NCBI RefSeq assembly: GCF_006125015.1
Contig: NZ_SZZN01000001.1
Location: 4,030,001 to 4,094,000, forward strand
Origin: Roseovarius arcticus
GTDB taxonomy: Bacteria; Pseudomonadota; Alphaproteobacteria; Rhodobacterales; Rhodobacteraceae
DNA length: 64,000 bases
Reading direction: 5' to 3'
Position numbers and translations under genes: made by a program. Under the pieces are notes generated by a model that worked only from the letters and a program-made list of their open reading frames with translations, did not search any database and was not told the origin of the DNA. Shown one piece after another: positions 43,975 through 52,681 of this stretch; position 1 is the stretch's first letter, and each line of letters starts with the position of its first letter.

Positions 43975-45402
43975 ATGACGCCCAAGTATCCGCTTTTTCA
44001 GAAATTCAGACATCTCGTCTGTGCGGGGATCCTCTGCACCGCCGCTGTTATGTCGGCAACCGAACCTGCGGTCGCTCAGACCGCACCGACATCTGTCGAT
44101 GAGACGGCCAGCGATCCACAAAAAGAGGTGGCCGTTGCCCCCAGTGTTCGCGATACGGAGATCGAGGACAGGCTGCGCCGGATATTGTCGGCCAGCAAAT
44201 GGTTCACCGCGCTGGAAGTGTCGGTGCGTGAGGGCATCGTTTTCCTTGATGGGCAGGCCGAGACAGACGAGCGCAAGGAATGGGCCCGCCAGCTGGCCCT
44301 GCGCACCGAAGGCGTCGTTGCCGTTGTCGACCAAATAGAGGTGGACGCGCAGATCAGCTGGGATCTGGCCCCCACTTGGCGCGAGATTGACAGGCTGGCT
44401 GATCGCGCGAAATGGTTTGCACCGGTGACGATAGTCTCGCTGTTGATCCTCTTTCTGGCGTGGATGCTGTCGCGCGGCGTGGCCGCCCTTGCGCGCCATT
44501 CGCTGCGCACGCGTATCCCATCGCCCCTGCTGCTTCATTTCGTGGCGCGGGTACTGTCGATACCCGTCCTTCTGATTGGATTGTACCTTGTGCTTCAGCT
44601 TGCCGGGCTGACGCGTCTCGCCGTCACCGTTCTGGGGGGTACCGGTCTGGTCGGTATCATCCTTGGCCTCGCATTTCGCGAGATCGCGGAAAATTCGCTG
44701 GCCAGTATTTTGCTCAGCGTCCGAAATCCATTTCGCGCTGGTGACTGGATCCGTGTCGCCGGGCATCAGGGCATCGTGCAAAGCCTGAATATGCGTACAA
44801 CAGTCCTGATGACAATGGATGGCAACCATGTGCAAATCCCAAACGCGCTGGTATTCACAAGCATCATCGAGAACTTTTCGACCAATCCAAACCGGCGCTC
44901 GGAATTCATTGTTGGCATCGGGTATGACGACTCGGTGCCCGATGCACAGGCGGTCATCATTGAGGCATTGCGCGCGCATCCTGCTGTGCTGGACGATCCC
45001 GAGCCAAACGCGCTGGTCGACGAACTGGGCGCCTCGACGGTCGATATTCGTGTGCAATTCTGGTTCGATGGGAAATCCTATTCGATATTCAAGGTCCGCT
45101 CGGCGCTGATGAGGCAGGTCAAGCAGGCGCTGCAAAACGCAGGCATTTCTATGCCTGACGCCTCGCGCGAGATTATATTTCCCAACGGCGTGCTGATCCG
45201 CCACGCAAAGGCATCTAGCAGCGATCAAGAGGCGCCCACACCCGCTGCAAGGATCCGGGGCGCCGCAAATGCCACATCCGGTGAGGGTGATCTTGCCTCC
45301 GAAGTGGACGACTTGGAGCGGCAAGCTGATGCCGCCGATCCACCGAGCGCTGGAGAAAACCTGCTTGCCTCAACGGGTGGTAAGGGCGCGGGTAAAAACT
45401 AG
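43975..45402 (+). CDS. Mechanosensitive channel (MscS family) with N-terminal BON domain
   Basis: The 475-residue protein has a signal or anchor segment and then a BON-like domain at about 60-125 (IEDRLRRILSASKWFTALEVSVREGIVFLDGQAETDERK). Three membrane helices follow, the last being VTVLGGTGLVGIILGLAFREIAENSLASILL, the MscS pore helix, then VRNPFRAGDWIRVAGHQGIVQSLNMRTTVL and the cytoplasmic vestibule. The polar C-terminus is unstructured. It opens on membrane tension to release solutes. The BON domain suggests contact with the membrane or envelope. Confidence 0.9.
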   Translation: MTPKYPLFQKFRHLVCAGILCTAAVMSATEPAVAQTAPTSVDETASDPQKEVAVAPSVRDTEIEDRLRRILSASKWFTALEVSVREGIVFLDGQAETDERKEWARQLALRTEGVVAVVDQIEVDAQISWDLAPTWREIDRLADRAKWFAPVTIVSLLILFLAWMLSRGVAALARHSLRTRIPSPLLLHFVARVLSIPVLLIGLYLVLQLAGLTRLAVTVLGGTGLVGIILGLAFREIAENSLASILLSVRNPFRAGDWIRVAGHQGIVQSLNMRTTVLMTMDGNHVQIPNALVFTSIIENFSTNPNRRSEFIVGIGYDDSVPDAQAVIIEALRAHPAVLDDPEPNALVDELGASTVDIRVQFWFDGKSYSIFKVRSALMRQVKQALQNAGISMPDASREIIFPNGVLIRHAKASSSDQEAPTPAARIRGAANATSGEGDLASEVDDLERQADAADPPSAGENLLASTGGKGAGKN

Positions 45403-45466
45403 GGCTGCGGCCGCGTCTGGTTAAGGACGCTCTTGCGCCGTCTGGAAAAGCCGTACAAGCAGCACT

Positions 45467-47284
45467 ATGCTGCGCCGCATGGCATCGCGCACCCCCCGCA
45501 TCTCGGCCCGATGGTCGCTTACCCTTCAAATTGGGGCTTTTGCGCTGTTGATGGCTGTGTTGGTTTGGCCGCAGGTCCAGCGGTACTTTCTGAACGAGGC
45601 GGCAGAGCAGAACAGCGTGACGTCGCGGCTTGTGGGCGATGGTCTACGTTCTGCACTTGATCGCTATGCACCATTGCCGCATCTGATCGCGGCACGGCCC
45701 GAACTGTCGCAGCTACTGCGCCGTCCAAATGATCGCGACCTCGCCGCGGGTGTGAACGAACTCCTGCTCAACACAGCAATTTCAGTCACCGCGTCGGATG
45801 TCTATCTGATGGACACGGCCGGGCTAACAATCGCAGCCAGTTCTTATCGCAAGGAACGCTCGTTTGTCGGGCGCAATTTTAGTTACCGGCCCTACTTTAT
45901 CCAAGCTATTGCTGGCGGTCTGGGACAGTACTTCGCCTTGGGTACGACATCCGGCGAGCGAGGCTACTTCTATGCCGCGCCGGTACGGGACGGGCCGCAC
46001 ATTATTGGCGTCGTCGCGGTAAAATTCACGGTCGACGCGTTTGAGGCGCGCTGGCGCGAGGCATCGTCAGATATCATTGTGACAGACCGCGCCGGGATCG
46101 TGTTCATGGCTAGCCGTCCAGACTGGAGGCTGCGCGCCAGCGTAGCGTTGACGCCAGCGCGGCGGGCTGAAATTGAGCAAAATAGGCAGTATCCGCTGGA
46201 TCGGCTGACACCGCTGGATCTGGAGCACAAGATTGGGCCGGGCGGCATCCAGCTGGCAATCATCGACGGTGCCGAATACATGCTTGCGACCAGCACAGCG
46301 ACGCAGGCAGCCGGCTGGACCGTCACGTCACTGAGGCGCGCGGCCCCTGCACGATTGCAGGCGGCGGTGCTGTTCGCGATTCTCGCGATGCTAGGCCTGC
46401 TGATGATCCTTGCCGCACGGGTCCTGCGCCACCGCGCAGCGCAGCGCATGCGCGCGCGCAAATTGCTGGAGCGCCGGGTCGATGAGCGGACCGCCGCCCT
46501 GAGCCACGAGATCACCGAACGCCGCCGCACCGAGGAGACCCTGAGGCGCACGCAAGCGGGCCTCGTTCAAGCGGGCAAGCTGTCGGCGCTTGGCCAAATG
46601 TCTGCGGCGCTGAGCCATGAGTTCAACCAACCGCTGCAGGCGGTCAAGGCGTATGCCGAAAACGCGCAAACCTTCCTCGACCGGGGCGAGACGAGCGAGG
46701 TGCGCGATAATATCGGGCGCATATCGCGAATGGCCGATCGCATGGCCGCGATTTCAAAACACTTGCGCAATTTTGCCCGCCGGCCGGGTGAGGCGATAGG
46801 GCCAATTACGCTAATTTCGGTCATCGAAGACGCGCTCGCTGTCAGCGCCCCCAAGGCAAAAGCAAACGGTGTGCAGCTGGACTATATTCGGCCAGAGGGT
46901 GCCCCATGGGTGATGGGGGGGCATGTGCGGCTGCAACAGGTGCTGGTCAATCTGGTGTCCAACGGGATCGACGCCGCGGGTGCCCAAGGACGGCTCGACA
47001 TTGCGGTGCTGCCTAGCGCTGGTGGCTGGCAGGTTACTGTTCGCGACACTGGACCAGGCCTGCCACCCGGCGCGGCAGAGCAAATGTTCGATCCATTCTT
47101 TACCACCAAGCCGATGGGGCAGGGGCTGGGCCTTGGTCTGAGCATTTCTTATAATATCGTGCGTGATTTCGGAGGCACCCTATGGGGTGCGGACCACCAT
47201 GAGGGAGGTGCGATCTTTGGCGTCGATCTGGTAGCAGCAGACGTGCCAGAGCAGGACAAATCCGTTCAGGAGGCGGCGGAATGA
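45467..47284 (+). CDS. dctB: C4-dicarboxylate-type sensor histidine kinase DctB
   Basis: The 605-residue kinase has TM1 at 20-37, a periplasmic double-Cache sensor with FSYRPYFIQA and RGYFYAAPV (the DctB ligand motifs), and TM2 at about 299-319. A coiled linker, H384 in ALSHEFNQPLQAVKAYAENA, and the N and G boxes (VLVNLVSNGIDAAG; GQGLGLGLSISYNIVRDFGG) follow. It signals to the adjacent sigma54 activator. Because the genes downstream are a TAXI-type TRAP transporter, the ligand may be a different carboxylate from C4-dicarboxylates. Confidence 0.9.
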   Translation: MLRRMASRTPRISARWSLTLQIGAFALLMAVLVWPQVQRYFLNEAAEQNSVTSRLVGDGLRSALDRYAPLPHLIAARPELSQLLRRPNDRDLAAGVNELLLNTAISVTASDVYLMDTAGLTIAASSYRKERSFVGRNFSYRPYFIQAIAGGLGQYFALGTTSGERGYFYAAPVRDGPHIIGVVAVKFTVDAFEARWREASSDIIVTDRAGIVFMASRPDWRLRASVALTPARRAEIEQNRQYPLDRLTPLDLEHKIGPGGIQLAIIDGAEYMLATSTATQAAGWTVTSLRRAAPARLQAAVLFAILAMLGLLMILAARVLRHRAAQRMRARKLLERRVDERTAALSHEITERRRTEETLRRTQAGLVQAGKLSALGQMSAALSHEFNQPLQAVKAYAENAQTFLDRGETSEVRDNIGRISRMADRMAAISKHLRNFARRPGEAIGPITLISVIEDALAVSAPKAKANGVQLDYIRPEGAPWVMGGHVRLQQVLVNLVSNGIDAAGAQGRLDIAVLPSAGGWQVTVRDTGPGLPPGAAEQMFDPFFTTKPMGQGLGLGLSISYNIVRDFGGTLWGADHHEGGAIFGVDLVAADVPEQDKSVQEAAE

Positions 47285-48615
47285 CCGGTACGGTCCTTTT
47301 TGTCGACGACGAAGAGGAGCTGCGCTGCGCCGCTGCCCAGACGTTAAAGCTGGCTGGGCTTCCGGCGCTGGCGCTGGCAGAGGCCGAGATGGCGCTGGCC
47401 CGCGTCGCGCGTGATTTTCCCGGCATACTGATCACCGATATACGGATGCCCGGCATGGACGGCATGACATTGCTGCGCCTCGCGCTTGAGATTGATCCGG
47501 CGCTGCCTGTGATCATCGTCACAGGCAACGGCGATGTGGAACTCGCGGTGCAAGCGATGCGGGACGGCGCCTATGATTTTCTGGAAAAGCCCTACGACCC
47601 CGCTCACCTGACCCATGTTGTACGCCGCGCATTAGACAAGCGCCGCCTGACACTTGAGAACCGCGCGCTGCGCAATCGAGTGGGCGGGCGCGACGTGATT
47701 GAGGCGCGTCTGATCGGACGCTCGGGCATAATGGTGCGCTTGCGCGAACAGGTGCGCGCGGTTGCCGCCACCGACGCCGACGCACTGATCAATGGCGAGA
47801 CAGGTACCGGCAAGGAGGTGATAGCGCGCGCGATCCACCGCGCCTCGCCGCGGCAGGGCAAGCCATTCGTGCATATCAACTGTGCCGCGCTGCCCCGTGA
47901 TCTGGTCGAGATCGAACTCTTTGGCCATGTCGCCGGCGCGTTCTCTGGCGCGCACCGCACAAGATACGGCAAGCTGGAGCATGGGCGCGGCGGGACCGTC
48001 TTCTTGGATGAGATTGATAGCCTGGACACGGCTGTGCAGGCCAAGTTTTTGCACGCAATCCAGAGCCGCCAGATCACGCCGCTGGGCTCGAACGATCCGG
48101 TCGATCTGGATGTGCGCTTTATTGCGGCCTCAAAGGAACCGCTGAATGATGCAGTGGCCGATGGCCGTTTTCGCAGTGATCTGTACTACCGGTTGAATGT
48201 GGTAACGCTTCGTGCGCCGCCCCTATTCGAGCGAAAAGAGGATATCCCGCAGCTCTTCGTGCATTTAGTGCAGGAGGCAGCGACGCGGTACAATCGCGCA
48301 GCGCCCGATGTGAATGCGGCGACGCTCTCTGATCTGGCAGAGCGTGAATGGTCTGGGAATGTGCGCGAGTTGCGCAACGCTGCCGACCGTTTCGTTATGG
48401 GGCTGCCGGCGGGCGATAGCGCGTCCGTCGACGCACCGGACAGCGATGGCACCTTGCCCGCACGGATGGCCGCACATGAGCGTAGCCTGATTGCAGCCGC
48501 ATTAACATCGAACGGTGGCGCGCTGAAACCAACCTATGAGGCGCTAGGGATCAGCCGCAAAGCGCTGTATGAGAAGATGCAGAAGCATGGGTTGGATCGC
48601 CGGAGCTTTGACTGA
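47281..48615 (+). CDS. dctD: Sigma54-dependent response regulator DctD
   Basis: The 444-residue activator has a receiver with D53, an AAA+ domain with Walker A GETGTGKE (172-179) and FLDEID, and a C-terminal Fis-type helix-turn-helix (LKPTYEALGISRKALYEKMQKHG). The sigma54-contact loop reads GAFSGA at 219-224 instead of GAFTGA, a conservative change known to keep activity in related activators. It overlaps dctB by 4 bases. A palindrome and sigma54 promoter lie just downstream, before the TRAP genes. Confidence 0.92.
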   Translation: MTGTVLFVDDEEELRCAAAQTLKLAGLPALALAEAEMALARVARDFPGILITDIRMPGMDGMTLLRLALEIDPALPVIIVTGNGDVELAVQAMRDGAYDFLEKPYDPAHLTHVVRRALDKRRLTLENRALRNRVGGRDVIEARLIGRSGIMVRLREQVRAVAATDADALINGETGTGKEVIARAIHRASPRQGKPFVHINCAALPRDLVEIELFGHVAGAFSGAHRTRYGKLEHGRGGTVFLDEIDSLDTAVQAKFLHAIQSRQITPLGSNDPVDLDVRFIAASKEPLNDAVADGRFRSDLYYRLNVVTLRAPPLFERKEDIPQLFVHLVQEAATRYNRAAPDVNAATLSDLAEREWSGNVRELRNAADRFVMGLPAGDSASVDAPDSDGTLPARMAAHERSLIAAALTSNGGALKPTYEALGISRKALYEKMQKHGLDRRSFD

Positions 48616-48626
48616 GGGCGTCAATA

Positions 48627-48678
48627 ATGGGTCGAATTCGACCCATGCGGTCGCGCAGATGTACCGAAATGCACCCAA
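48627..48678. promoter_or_regulatory. Tandem upstream activator sites for DctD
   Basis: ATGGGTCGAATTCGACCCAT at 48627-48646 is a perfect 20-base palindrome. A second copy at 48659-48678 matches 13 of 20 positions and starts 32 bases later, three helical turns. Tandem phased sites upstream of a -24/-12 promoter are the usual arrangement for DctD-type activators. Confidence 0.75.
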
Positions 48679-48710
48679 AGGGGGCCACTTTTGAGGCGTG
48701 CATGCCCGAA

Positions 48711-48725
48711 TGGCGCGCATTTAGC
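48711..48725 (+). promoter_or_regulatory. Sigma54 (-24/-12) promoter for the TAXI-TRAP genes
   Basis: TGGCGCG-catt-TAGC matches the TGGCACG-N4-TTGC consensus at 9 of 11 positions with the exact spacing, including the key GG and GC. It lies 92 bases upstream of the transporter start codon and about 33 bases downstream of the tandem activator sites. Confidence 0.75.
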
Positions 48726-48816
48726 TTGTCATAGGGATGGCCGCTCCGCTCTATTCCAGCATCGCTGCGGAACCGGGAGGGTGCCGTGCGAAAAGTATGA
48801 CCCAAGGGAGAGAGAC

Positions 48817-49800
48817 ATGAAATTCACCGCAATCCTTGCATCCACCACAATCATCGCCGCAGGCGCGGCCTTTGCGCAAGAGGTCGACAAGTCAGATTGG
48901 CCCACCAGCTTTACCGTCGGCACGGCAAGCCAGGGCGGCACCTACTTCGCCTATGGTTCCGGATGGGCAAACCTGGTGGCCGAAGAGTTAGGCCTGACGG
49001 GCGGCGGCGAAGTCACCGGCGGCCCGATGCAGAACATGGCGCTGGTCCACACCGGCGAGGCCGCGTTTGGTATGACGACGATGGGCCCTGCGGCGGAATC
49101 GCTGGCAGGCACGAACCCGATCGCGCCTGGCCTTGAGATGACGCAGGCCTGCGCGATGTTCCCGATGTACCAGACACCGTTTTCGGTGACAGCACTCGCG
49201 TCCTCGGGCATCAAGAGCGTCAGTGACATTCCCGCCGGTGCCAAGATCGGATTTGGCCCAGCCGGATCGACCTCCGACACATATTTCCCGCGCATGATGG
49301 ATACGCTGGGCGTGGAATATGATCGCCGCAACGGCGGCTGGACGGATTTGGGCGGCCAGCTTCAGGATGGCCTCTTGGACGTGATCGCGTTCGCCGCAGG
49401 CGTGCCGGTGCCCGCGGTTAGCCAGCTTGAGGTGCAGACCGACGTGAACATCATCGAGTTCACCGAAGAAGAGCAGGCCAAGTTGCTAGAGGCGTTCCCT
49501 GTCTCCGATTTCTCGATAAAGGCGAACACCTACAGCTCGCTGGAGGCTGACGCACGGTCGGTTTCCATGTGGAATTTTGCCATCGCGAACTGCGATCTGC
49601 CAACGTCCTTTGTAAACGCTGTTGTTGATGTGGTTATGTCGGACAATGCACGCATGACTGGCATCCACAAGGCCGCAGGATCGACCCTGCCCGAGAACTG
49701 GGACAAGAACAAAGTGCTGAAATGGCACCCCGGCGCAGCGGCATGGTTCAACGAAAATGCAGGCGCGGATATTCCCGCCGACATGATCTACGGCGGCTGA
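48817..49800 (+). CDS. TAXI-family TRAP transporter solute-binding protein
   Basis: The 327-residue protein has a signal peptide (ILASTTIIAAGAAFA) and the TAXI pattern FTVGTASQGGTYFAYGSGWANLVAEELG, then IPAGAKIGFGPAGSTSDTYFPRMMDTLG. It captures a carboxylate in the periplasm for the fused permease that follows. ATG 48817 follows AGGGAG. It is the first gene of a sigma54-driven operon. The intergenic hairpin probably keeps this protein in excess of the permease. Confidence 0.9.
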   Translation: MKFTAILASTTIIAAGAAFAQEVDKSDWPTSFTVGTASQGGTYFAYGSGWANLVAEELGLTGGGEVTGGPMQNMALVHTGEAAFGMTTMGPAAESLAGTNPIAPGLEMTQACAMFPMYQTPFSVTALASSGIKSVSDIPAGAKIGFGPAGSTSDTYFPRMMDTLGVEYDRRNGGWTDLGGQLQDGLLDVIAFAAGVPVPAVSQLEVQTDVNIIEFTEEEQAKLLEAFPVSDFSIKANTYSSLEADARSVSMWNFAIANCDLPTSFVNAVVDVVMSDNARMTGIHKAAGSTLPENWDKNKVLKWHPGAAAWFNENAGADIPADMIYGG

Positions 49801-49816
49801 TATAGCTGATAAACAT

Positions 49817-49846
49817 GACATGCCGCCCCTGACCGGGCGGCATGTC
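49817..49846 (+). terminator. Intercistronic 12-bp hairpin in the TAXI-TRAP operon
   Basis: GACATGCCGCCC at 49817-49828 pairs exactly with GGGCGGCATGTC at 49835-49846 around a 6-base loop, followed by TTT. It lies between the binding protein and the permease and is likely a partial terminator or 3' stabiliser. Confidence 0.75.
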
Positions 49847-49887
49847 TTTGCCGGTTGATACGGCACGCCTTTGGGAGGGGGACAATC

Positions 49888-52116
49888 ATGACAGACCAGC
49901 AAAGCCAGGTTATCGCAGAGGGCGTCGACGACGAGCCCGTAGAGAGCAACCGCCGCATATTTGCCGGGCGGGGCTATCTGATAGTGGCTGTTCTGTCGGC
50001 GGTCTATGCGTTCTTTCACATGGCAGCATTGAACGGTCTGTCGATCTACGAATGGACGGGCATCAACATCCCGCTACTCCCAACCTTCCCGATGGAGACT
50101 TGGAATTTCCGCATCGTCCATGTGGCGGGCGCGCTGATCCTGGGCTTCACGCTCTATTCTGCGCGCGGATTTCTGGATGAGGGCGAGGGGCGCGGGGCGC
50201 GCCACCCGCTTGATATTCTGGCCGCGGTGGCGATTCTGCCCGCTTTCTACGCTATCTGGACCGCATTTGGCATCTCCGCGCAGATCGCAGACGGCGTGAT
50301 GTGGAACGGGATGAGCGCCGAATTCAAGAACCTTGAGTTGTATCATTACGGCCTGCCGCTGATCGTGGCGACGGCGATCGGCATTATTACTGGCTGGTTT
50401 CGGGGCCGCGAGCGGGGGCAGGTCGCAATCGCCGATCTGCTGCTGTCGCTCTGCTCCATCGCGGTGGCGGTCTATCTGATCACGATCTATGGCACGCTTA
50501 TGCGCAATTCCACTGGCACGCCGTTTGCGCCCATCGGCATCAGTCTGGCCGCCGTCGCAGGCACCGCGCTGATTATGGAGATGACGCGCCGGGTTGCGGG
50601 TCTGGCGTTGATTGTGATCTCCGGCATCTTTCTCATCTACGTCTTTACCGGCGACATGCTGCCCGGCTTTCTTAACGCGCCAAACATCCAATGGACGCGC
50701 TTTTTCAGCCAAGTTTATACCGATGCTGGCATTTTGGGGCCAACGACGGCGGTGTCCTCTACCTACATCATTCTCTTCATCATCTTCGCAGCGTTCCTTC
50801 AGGCGTCGAAAGTGGGCGACTATTTTGTCAACTTTGCCTTTGCCGCTGCGGGGCGTGCGCGGGGCGGCCCGGCTAAGGTCGCGATCTTTGCCTCCGGCCT
50901 CATGGGCATGATCAACGGCACGTCGGCGGGCAACGTGGTGGCGACAGGATCGCTGACCATCCCGCTGATGAAGAAGGTCGGCTATCACAAGAAAACCGCC
51001 GGCGCGGTCGAGGCTGCGGCCTCGACGGGCGGGCAAATCATGCCACCCATCATGGGCGCGGGCGCGTTCATCATGGCCGAGATTACGGGCATCCCCTATA
51101 CTGATATCGCCATCGCCGCGATCATCCCGGCGGTCCTCTACTTTGTTTCGATCTACTTCATGGTCGATTTCGAGGCGGCAAAGCTGGGCATGCGCGGCAT
51201 GAGCGAGGACGAGCTACCCAAATTCCGTGACATGATCCGCCGGGTATTCCTGTTTCTGCCGATCATCATCCTGATCTATGCGCTCTTTATGGGTTATTCG
51301 GTCATCCGCGCAGGCACGCTTGCGACCGCAGCCGCAGCCGTGGTGTCGTGGCTGACGCCCTACCGGATGGGCCTGCGTAGCATCCTCAAAGCGTTCGAGC
51401 TGGCCGGTATCATGTCAATCCAGATCATCGCGGTCTGTGCCTGCGCGGGCATAATCGTGGGTGTCATAAGCCTGACAGGGGTTGGCGCGCGGTTCTCGTC
51501 GGTTCTGCTGGGGCTGGCCGATACCAGTCAATTTATGGCGCTGTTCTTTGCGATGTGCATCTCGATCCTCTTGGGCATGGGGATGCCGACAACGGCGGCT
51601 TATGCGGTGGCGGCATCAGTCGTGGCGCCCGGCCTTGTGCAACTGGGCATCCCGCAGCTGACGGCCCACTTCTTCGTCTTCTACTTTGCGGTCGTGTCGG
51701 CCATTACGCCCCCTGTGGCGCTCGCTAGTTACGCGGCGGCGGGCATCTCGGGCGCCAACCCGATGGAGACGTCTGTGGCGTCGTTCAAAATCGGAATTTC
51801 GGCATTTGTCGTGCCATTTATGTTCTTCTACAATGGGGCAATCTTGATGGACGGCACGTGGATCGAGGTGATCCGCGCGGCCGTAACTGCAATCTTTGGG
51901 GTATTCCTGCTGTCGTCAGGCGTGCAGGGCTGGTTCGCCGGGGGCCGCGTTGCGTGGTTCATGCGTGTGGGCCTGATACTGGCGGCGCTGTTCATGATTT
52001 CGGGCGGGTTGATTACCGACGCGCTTGGGATCGCGCTGACCGTCGCGCTGTTTCTGGTGCAGCGGCAGTTCCAGCCTGCACCTGATGCGCAGATTGTCGT
52101 ACGCGGTAGTGACTGA
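49888..52116 (+). CDS. TRAP transporter fused permease (4TM/12TM)
   Basis: The 742-residue protein has about eighteen helices. The first part is the small DctQ-like subunit and the second the DctM-like subunit with VAIFASGLMGMINGTSAGNVVATGSLTIPLMKKVGYHKKTAGAVEAAASTGGQIMPPIMGAGAFIMAEITGIPY. This fusion is the rule for TAXI systems. It drives sodium-linked uptake of the bound solute. ATG 49888 follows GGGAGGGGG. A terminator-like hairpin follows it. Confidence 0.93.
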   Translation: MTDQQSQVIAEGVDDEPVESNRRIFAGRGYLIVAVLSAVYAFFHMAALNGLSIYEWTGINIPLLPTFPMETWNFRIVHVAGALILGFTLYSARGFLDEGEGRGARHPLDILAAVAILPAFYAIWTAFGISAQIADGVMWNGMSAEFKNLELYHYGLPLIVATAIGIITGWFRGRERGQVAIADLLLSLCSIAVAVYLITIYGTLMRNSTGTPFAPIGISLAAVAGTALIMEMTRRVAGLALIVISGIFLIYVFTGDMLPGFLNAPNIQWTRFFSQVYTDAGILGPTTAVSSTYIILFIIFAAFLQASKVGDYFVNFAFAAAGRARGGPAKVAIFASGLMGMINGTSAGNVVATGSLTIPLMKKVGYHKKTAGAVEAAASTGGQIMPPIMGAGAFIMAEITGIPYTDIAIAAIIPAVLYFVSIYFMVDFEAAKLGMRGMSEDELPKFRDMIRRVFLFLPIIILIYALFMGYSVIRAGTLATAAAAVVSWLTPYRMGLRSILKAFELAGIMSIQIIAVCACAGIIVGVISLTGVGARFSSVLLGLADTSQFMALFFAMCISILLGMGMPTTAAYAVAASVVAPGLVQLGIPQLTAHFFVFYFAVVSAITPPVALASYAAAGISGANPMETSVASFKIGISAFVVPFMFFYNGAILMDGTWIEVIRAAVTAIFGVFLLSSGVQGWFAGGRVAWFMRVGLILAALFMISGGLITDALGIALTVALFLVQRQFQPAPDAQIVVRGSD

Positions 52117-52130
52117 CAGGGGGTGCATCG

Positions 52131-52161
52131 GTGCGGCGGCCCATGTAGAAGGGCCGCGCAC
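52131..52161 (+). terminator. Terminator after the TRAP permease
   Basis: GTGCGGCGGCCC (52131-52142) and GGGCCGCGCAC (52151-52161) pair with a single bulge around an 8-base loop, 15 bases after the stop. No U-run follows. Confidence 0.6.
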
Positions 52162-52200
52162 CACCATCCGTAACACGACTGCCACCCTGCCGGAGCGTTC

Positions 52201-52674
52201 ATGACCAAAACAGATAATCGCGCCCTGCGTGACGCCTTTGGCCGCTTTGCTACAGGCGTGACTGTGTTGACCACGCGCGAGGCGGATGGCACTCCGCGTG
52301 GTTTTACGGCCAACTCATTTAGCTCTGTCTCGCTTGACCCGCCCTTGGTGTTGGTCTGCATTGGCGACAATGCCCATAGTGGACCGGCATTTTTCGCAGC
52401 ATCACATTTTGCGGTGAATATCCTCACAGCCGAGCAGGAAGATGTCGCCAGACTATTTGCGTCGCGCAGCGAGCATAAATTCAACAACGGAGATTGGGAT
52501 GAGGGCGCACATAACTTGCCCCTGTTGCCCGGCGCGCTGGCCACGCTGATCTGCGTGCAGCGCAAGCTGGTCGAGGCCGGTGATCACGTAATTATGGTTG
52601 GCGAAGTGCTGGAGGCGCAAGTCAGTGATGCCCCGGCGCTGGGATATCACCGGGGCAAATTTATCGCGATTTAG
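52201..52674 (+). CDS. Flavin reductase family protein
   Basis: The 157-residue protein opens LRDAFGRFATGVTVLTTREADGTPRGFTANSFSSVSLDPPLVLVCIG and ends ALGYHRGKFIAI, the flavin reductase-like (HpaC/StyB) pattern. It reduces FMN or FAD with NAD(P)H, often to supply a separate monooxygenase. No such oxygenase gene is adjacent, so its partner is unknown. It converges on gshA with seven bases between stops. Confidence 0.88.
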   Translation: MTKTDNRALRDAFGRFATGVTVLTTREADGTPRGFTANSFSSVSLDPPLVLVCIGDNAHSGPAFFAASHFAVNILTAEQEDVARLFASRSEHKFNNGDWDEGAHNLPLLPGALATLICVQRKLVEAGDHVIMVGEVLEAQVSDAPALGYHRGKFIAI

Positions 52675-52681
52675 GCGGAGC

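Noticed and set aside
43880..43980. Nucleosidase-like remnant on the reverse strand
   Set aside because: About 25 residues with a weak resemblance are too few to support a call.
43876..45324. 482-codon reverse frame opposite the MscS gene
   Set aside because: Antisense shadow; no family resemblance and the forward protein is well supported.
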